Assembly: GCF_001405015.1 (NCBI RefSeq)
Contig: NZ_CYZX01000009.1
Location: 62,001-126,000 of the forward strand
DNA from: Clostridium disporicum
GTDB lineage: Bacteria > Bacillota > Clostridia > Clostridiales > Clostridiaceae
Direction of reading: 5' to 3'
Length of the DNA: 64,000 bases
Numbering within the stretch: position 1 is the first letter of the stretch; every line of letters starts with the position of its first letter. The notes under the pieces are model-generated. The model was not told where the DNA came from and ran no database searches. It saw only the letters and a list, made by a program, of their open reading frames with translations. Positions 60,842 through 64,000 of the stretch are shown here, piece by piece. A program made the translations under genes and the position numbers.

Positions 60842-61759
60842 TTAATCGATATATTCTGACGCTTTTATTTTAACTTTTTCCTTGGAGGTATTTAAATAAC
60901 TTTTCCAAAGGTGCCCTTCATAGGTAAACTTATAAATTCCATTGGGCTTTATCAAAAAGCTTTTTAAATCCCATAGGTAATCATAATAAAACTTACTATG
61001 ATAAACCTCTGCATAATTATCTATAGCCTGCAATATCTGCTCTATGGTAAATACCCTTAATACACTTTCAATACAACTTGCTATATTTTTAGTTAAGGTT
61101 AATTCATTGCTGATGTTCTTCTCATTCCATTTATCAAAAATCCTTATATATATTTCTTTTTTGTTTTTATATTGTTTTATTAGAGTATCGGTTGTGATAC
61201 TACTACTCGTATCACTTAAGTTACTACTGGTATTTAACTTAACTTCAGTAGTATCACTTCTGTTACTATTACTAGTATCACTTACGTTACTATTACTAGT
61301 ATCGCTTGAGTTACTACTGGTATTTAACTTAACTTCAGTAGTATCACTTCTGTTACTATTACTAGTATCACTTGAGTTACTAGTGGCATTTAAATCAACA
61401 CCACCAGTATCACATTCGTTACTATTTATCTCACTAGTACTAGATAGATTATTAGTTATTATGTCATTATTTTTTACCTCACCAGATAAATAATCCTTAA
61501 TAAACTTATAACAATTAGCTCTATTCTTCTTCATTGTTATAATATAATTTTTCTCCTTAAGAGATTTGATAAGACTAGCTATAGTATTTCTATTCTTAGT
61601 TCCAAACAAAGCCATTAAAGATTCATAAGTTGGATAGACTTCTCCAATATTTTTATAATCAAAACTTTTAAGAGCAATTATAAAATACTTCTCATAAATA
61701 TTTAAATCACTGTCATTTAAAATCATATTGCTCACTCTTGTAAAACCATTACTACTCAT
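60842..61759 (-). CDS. HTH replication-initiator-like protein with internal repeats
   Basis: This 305-residue protein has an N-terminal winged helix (about 1-95: VSNMILNDSDLNIYEKYFII, YPTYESLMALFGTKNRNTIASLIKSLKEK) of the HTH_36 type used by plasmid and phage replication proteins. Residues about 110-195 are a Ser/Thr/Asn/Asp-rich repeated linker. The C-terminal domain (about 200-300) contains ILQAIDNYAEVYHSKFYYDYLWDLKSFLI, the primosomal DnaD-like pattern. It would load the DnaB-like helicase encoded just downstream. No recombinase or capsid gene is near, so the element type is open. Start ATG 61759 has GGGGGA about 14 bases upstream. Confidence 0.75.
   Translation of the reverse strand: MSSNGFTRVSNMILNDSDLNIYEKYFIIALKSFDYKNIGEVYPTYESLMALFGTKNRNTIASLIKSLKEKNYIITMKKNRANCYKFIKDYLSGEVKNNDIITNNLSSTSEINSNECDTGGVDLNATSNSSDTSNSNRSDTTEVKLNTSSNSSDTSNSNVSDTSNSNRSDTTEVKLNTSSNLSDTSSSITTDTLIKQYKNKKEIYIRIFDKWNEKNISNELTLTKNIASCIESVLRVFTIEQILQAIDNYAEVYHSKFYYDYLWDLKSFLIKPNGIYKFTYEGHLWKSYLNTSKEKVKIKASEYID
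61190..61440 (-). repeat. iteron-like repeats inside the initiator gene
   Basis: Within the linker-coding part, GTATCACTT and GTTACTATTACTA repeat in units of 21-24 bases, about ten in all. Higher-order copies of about 111 bases share ACTTCAGTAGTATCACTTC. Several phage and plasmid initiators carry their origin repeats inside their own gene at this position. The origin role is inference. Confidence 0.5.
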
Positions 61760-61781
61760 ATATATTTAACTATCCCCCTTA

Positions 61782-62312
61782 TTAAAATAACAGCTTGTCA
61801 AATGCATCTAATACATCATCAACATTAGCTGTACCACTTGATGACGTAAGTAAATTGGGCTGTATTACTGTTAAATCTATAGAATTAGAGCTTGTCTCAC
61901 ATAAGTATTCATCTACAGCTTTATATGCAATTTCCATCATCTCTTCATATTCATCAACTTCAATAAAATCACACTCCATAGACACTATCTTCATAGCATG
62001 TATATTCTTCTTACTCACCATAATAACATCACAAAACCTATTTCCATTCTTGTCTGTTGGATTTAATATGATTTTGCCTTCTTTATATCCATCCCCCTTT
62101 TCCATCTCAATTCCAACAAGGCAACAAATCTGTGCACAAGCTACATCTGATGCCTTTTCAACATAATCAGAAAAACCACTCTTCCTTGAAACTCGATCAT
62201 AAAATATATTATATTTATCCTCACTTATAAGCTCCATCTCCAAAGCAGCCTTACTTGTAGATAATCCTCCAATAAGCTCTTCCTTTAACTTAATTCCAAA
62301 ATCACATTTCAT
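61782..62312 (-). CDS. unknown protein of the replication module
   Basis: The 176-residue product begins MKCDFGIKLKEELIGGLST and is acidic, with a mixed alpha/beta central part (KIILNPTDKNGNRFCDVIMVSK, MECDFIEVDEYEEMMEIA) and a Ser/Thr-rich tail before DDVLDAFDKLLF. No family is recognised. Start ATG 62312 is preferred over 62333, since AGGAAG lies 10 bases upstream. It ends 23 bases before the initiator-like gene start, so it is probably the first gene of that transcript. It might be a partner of replication or its control, but nothing in the sequence proves it. Confidence 0.6.
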   Translation of the reverse strand: MKCDFGIKLKEELIGGLSTSKAALEMELISEDKYNIFYDRVSRKSGFSDYVEKASDVACAQICCLVGIEMEKGDGYKEGKIILNPTDKNGNRFCDVIMVSKKNIHAMKIVSMECDFIEVDEYEEMMEIAYKAVDEYLCETSSNSIDLTVIQPNLLTSSSGTANVDDVLDAFDKLLF

Positions 62313-62473
62313 AATAATTAAACTTCCTTTCATATTTAATTTTTGACTCTATAATTATTTTAACAACCAATTATTTGCTGAAAATTTATTGAATATTTAT
62401 TCTATATTTATTTTATTTGTTTTATTTGCTAAATATTTGTATAAAATTTGCTTATTTATTTAGAAAACAAAAA
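62313..62473. other. very AT-rich spacer upstream of the replication module
   Basis: Between 62350 and 62460 the sequence is almost only A and T, with repeated TATTTATT and TTATTTGCT motifs. It holds no gene. It could serve as a duplex-unwinding region if the module carries an origin. Confidence 0.35.
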
Positions 62474-62500
62474 AAGTCCTGTGCATCATGCACAAGACTT
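62474..62500 (-). terminator. terminator of the orphan winged-helix gene
   Basis: AAGTCCTGTGCAT pairs with ATGCACAAGACTT, one mismatch, with an A-run to the left. It lies 13 bases after the stop on the minus strand. Its GTGCAT core is shared with terminators at 51305 and 57672. Confidence 0.75.
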
Positions 62501-62512
62501 ATAATTAGCCAC

Positions 62513-62851
62513 TTATTGGACTCTTAAATTTAATTTATATCCCACAGACCTTATTGATATAAGTTCTGATTTAGTTAAACCTAGCTTCTTCCTTAAAAGC
62601 CATACTTGAAAATCTACATTTCTATCATTAATTAAACGTTCTTCTCCCCAAATTCTCTCTTTAATAATTTCTCTAGTTAATACCTTTCCTTTTGATGATA
62701 AAAATAGCTTTAATAACTCAATATTTAAATGAGTCAATTCATCACCTATATCGTCTACCCAAAACGTATATGTGGAAAAATCAATTTTTATATTCTTATA
62801 TTTCCATACCTCATCTTCTATAATGCTTTCATCAACTCTCTCAACTACCAT
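62513..62851 (-). CDS. orphan OmpR-type winged-helix DNA-binding protein
   Basis: This 112-residue protein contains only the C-terminal DNA-binding domain of OmpR/PhoB regulators: LTHLNIELLKLFLSSKGKVLTREIIKERIWGEE, then DFQVWLLRKKLG and SIRSVGYKLNL, the wing hairpin. No receiver domain or kinase gene is adjacent. RBS GAGGTGG supports the start. It might be a stand-alone regulator of the neighbouring replication genes or of surface functions, or a truncated response regulator. The intact start suggests the former. Targets cannot be read from sequence. Confidence 0.8.
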   Translation of the reverse strand: MVVERVDESIIEDEVWKYKNIKIDFSTYTFWVDDIGDELTHLNIELLKLFLSSKGKVLTREIIKERIWGEERLINDRNVDFQVWLLRKKLGLTKSELISIRSVGYKLNLRVQ

Positions 62852-63011
62852 CTTAAAACCACCTCATAATTCAACTTTTCTTCTTTACCATTAGCTAAAT
62901 ATTTAAAAGAACTTAACTTTTTATATGTATATTTATTACTATATATATAGAATACACTATGAACATGAGTTCATCAAGTCTTAATTTGTAATTTTTATAC
63001 ATTTATTAAAA

Positions 63012-63035
63012 AAAGAAGCCTTAGTCGGCTTCTTT
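63012..63035 (-). terminator. terminator of the VanZ-like gene
   Basis: AAAGAAGCC (63012-63020) pairs with GGCTTCTTT (63027-63035) around a 6-base loop, preceded by an A-run. It lies about 110 bases after the stop on the minus strand. Confidence 0.85.
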
Positions 63036-63144
63036 CGCATGCTAATTACATAGCAAGATTATACTTTTAAATTCTTACACCCTAGATCATCCTTAATTGG
63101 GACGAAATCATCATCCTGAAATCTATTATTTTAATATACGATTA

Positions 63145-63648
63145 TCAATGTATACTATCATATGGTTTATTAAAAGACCTTCTAATATAAATAACTAAAC
63201 TTGAAATTAAAGAGCCTAATATACCACCAATAAAATCAATAACTATATCACTTACTAAAGAACTTCTATCTGGTACATACATTTGATAAAACTCATCTAA
63301 TAAGGCAATTATTAAAACTATAAATAATGAATATATAAACTTTTCTCTAAATCTAATATTAAAATTGTTAAAAAGCATTACCAAACTAAACGCTAATATA
63401 AAATATTCAGTGCCATGAGCTAACTTCCTAACTATAAAGTTCATTTTACTATATAAATTATTTAAATCATACTCACTTTTATCACTTCTAAAATCATTAA
63501 ATACCTCAGTAGTTTCTTTATTTGCTATAAACCTACTAACCAAACTCTTACTTATATAATTAGATTCACTACCGCTCTTACTAGAGTTAAAAAATATAAA
63601 ACCTATAGCTAATATAACTAATAAAATAAACATTAATTTTTTATTCAT
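63145..63648 (-). CDS. VanZ-like family membrane protein
   Basis: This 167-residue protein has about four membrane spans and the VanZ-like features FIFFNSSKSG at the start, NFIVRKLAHGTEYFILAF and ALLDEFYQMYVPDRSSLVSDIVIDFIGGILG. The conserved HGTEYF and DEFYQ motifs are intact. VanZ gives low-level teicoplanin resistance in Tn1546, but most chromosomal homologues have no proven role. RBS GAGG. It is a single-gene unit. Confidence 0.85.
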   Translation of the reverse strand: MNKKLMFILLVILAIGFIFFNSSKSGSESNYISKSLVSRFIANKETTEVFNDFRSDKSEYDLNNLYSKMNFIVRKLAHGTEYFILAFSLVMLFNNFNIRFREKFIYSLFIVLIIALLDEFYQMYVPDRSSLVSDIVIDFIGGILGSLISSLVIYIRRSFNKPYDSIH

Positions 63649-63689
63649 ATAATAACCTCTATCATAGTTTATACTTATAACCCTAATTA

Positions 63690-63880
63690 TTGCCTTGTAT
63701 TTATTATAATAAACAAATTTAGCTATCTTTTCTTGTCCTTCTTTTCCTTAAAGTTCAATAGAAACTAAATCTTCTTTGGTAAATCTATGCTCTTCGTATA
63801 ACTTAACCAATGCTTAATATAATGTCAATCCTTATTCTTTATAGTAAAGAGCCTTTTCTGTTATATAAGTCACCCTATTG
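63690..63880 (-). pseudogene. short decayed coding remnant
   Basis: The minus strand reads VTYITEKALYYKE, then ALVKLYEEHRFTKEDLVSIEL and GKEGQEKIAKF, in one frame broken by three stops. The pieces look coding, but I do not recognise the family. The rest of 63649-64000 holds a large hairpin and no gene. Confidence 0.3.
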
Positions 63881-63903
63881 ATAAAAAATATTTTTACGCA
63901 AAA

Positions 63904-63949
63904 AATAACTATCAGTAAATAACACAAAATTTATTTACTGATAGTTATT
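63904..63949. terminator. 18-base-pair hairpin near the window end
   Basis: The arms 63904-63921 and 63932-63949 (AATAACTATCAGTAAATA with its complement) pair perfectly around a 10-base loop. It could terminate a gene lying beyond the window edge. Confidence 0.55.
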
Positions 63950-64000
63950 ACACTTAATAATTACTCTTCTTAAAAATAGAATAATTACTACTACAAAAGT

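Noticed and set aside
61044..61493. 149-codon open frame on the plus strand opposite the initiator-like gene
   Set aside because: It mirrors the repeated linker and is Leu/Val rich from antisense Asn/Ser/Thr codons, without a ribosome site.

Overview
The window is AT-rich Firmicute DNA, most likely from a Clostridium (sensu stricto) of the gut or soft-tissue type. Signs of this are strong GGAGG-type ribosome sites, AT-rich codon use, strong stem plus T-run terminators, sortase-anchored proteins, a YvrJ/DUF1659/DUF2922 trio and an M60-like metallopeptidase with dockerin and carbohydrate-binding type modules. The sequence alone does not give the species. No rRNA, tRNA or CRISPR array was seen.

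Layout. 1-2.6 kb is an insertion-sequence graveyard (IS21 istA/istB, an IS66 transposase fragment and an unrecognised decayed gene). 2.6-19.5 kb is one long minus-strand operon of 16 genes for a Wzx/Wzy-type surface polysaccharide. It starts from a clear promoter at 19.63-19.66 kb with a PglF-like dehydratase and a PglC-like initiating transferase. It continues through CapE-CapF-CapG (UDP-L-FucNAc), four glycosyltransferase-type enzymes counting the initiator, a CDP-alcohol phosphotransferase, polymerase and flippase, and ends with RmlA-C-D-B (dTDP-L-rhamnose). 19.9-28 kb holds supporting genes: galE, two LytR-CpsA-Psr ligases (expected to attach glycans to peptidoglycan), a second UDP-GlcNAc 2-epimerase and galU, interleaved with a four-helix-bundle gene and brnQ. 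Downstream of four of these genes lie tandem arrays of very short hairpins with a common linker, the most unusual DNA structure in the window.

28-48 kb is a cell-surface and cell-wall module: two glucosaminidase-domain proteins, a MORN protein, thiol peroxidase, a two-gene operon of a dockerin-bearing M60-like peptidase and an LPXTG protein with a cohesin-like N-terminus, a large Ig-repeat adhesin with an NPNTG sorting motif, a small Ig-like membrane protein, and an ECF-type sigma factor fused to hydrophobic segments and an Ig-like C-terminal domain. 48-51 kb is a patch of small genes: a HepT/MntA toxin-antitoxin pair, zinc-ribbon and ribbon-helix-helix proteins, and the YvrJ/DUF1659/DUF2922 trio. 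51-59 kb holds two more sortase-anchored proteins, one with eleven 17-residue repeats. 59-62.5 kb is a replication module (DnaB-like helicase, HTH initiator-like protein with internal repeats, and an unknown partner), followed by an orphan OmpR-type DNA-binding domain and a VanZ-like protein.

Working together: the sugar-nucleotide genes feed the Wzx/Wzy operon, and the LCP proteins would attach the product to the wall. Sortase-anchored proteins and glucosaminidases share that surface, and the fused sigma factor is a candidate surface-to-nucleus-of-transcription link. The last point, and the cohesin-dockerin pairing, are inferences. Names for the polysaccharide genes rest on motif recognition by eye, not on database searches.
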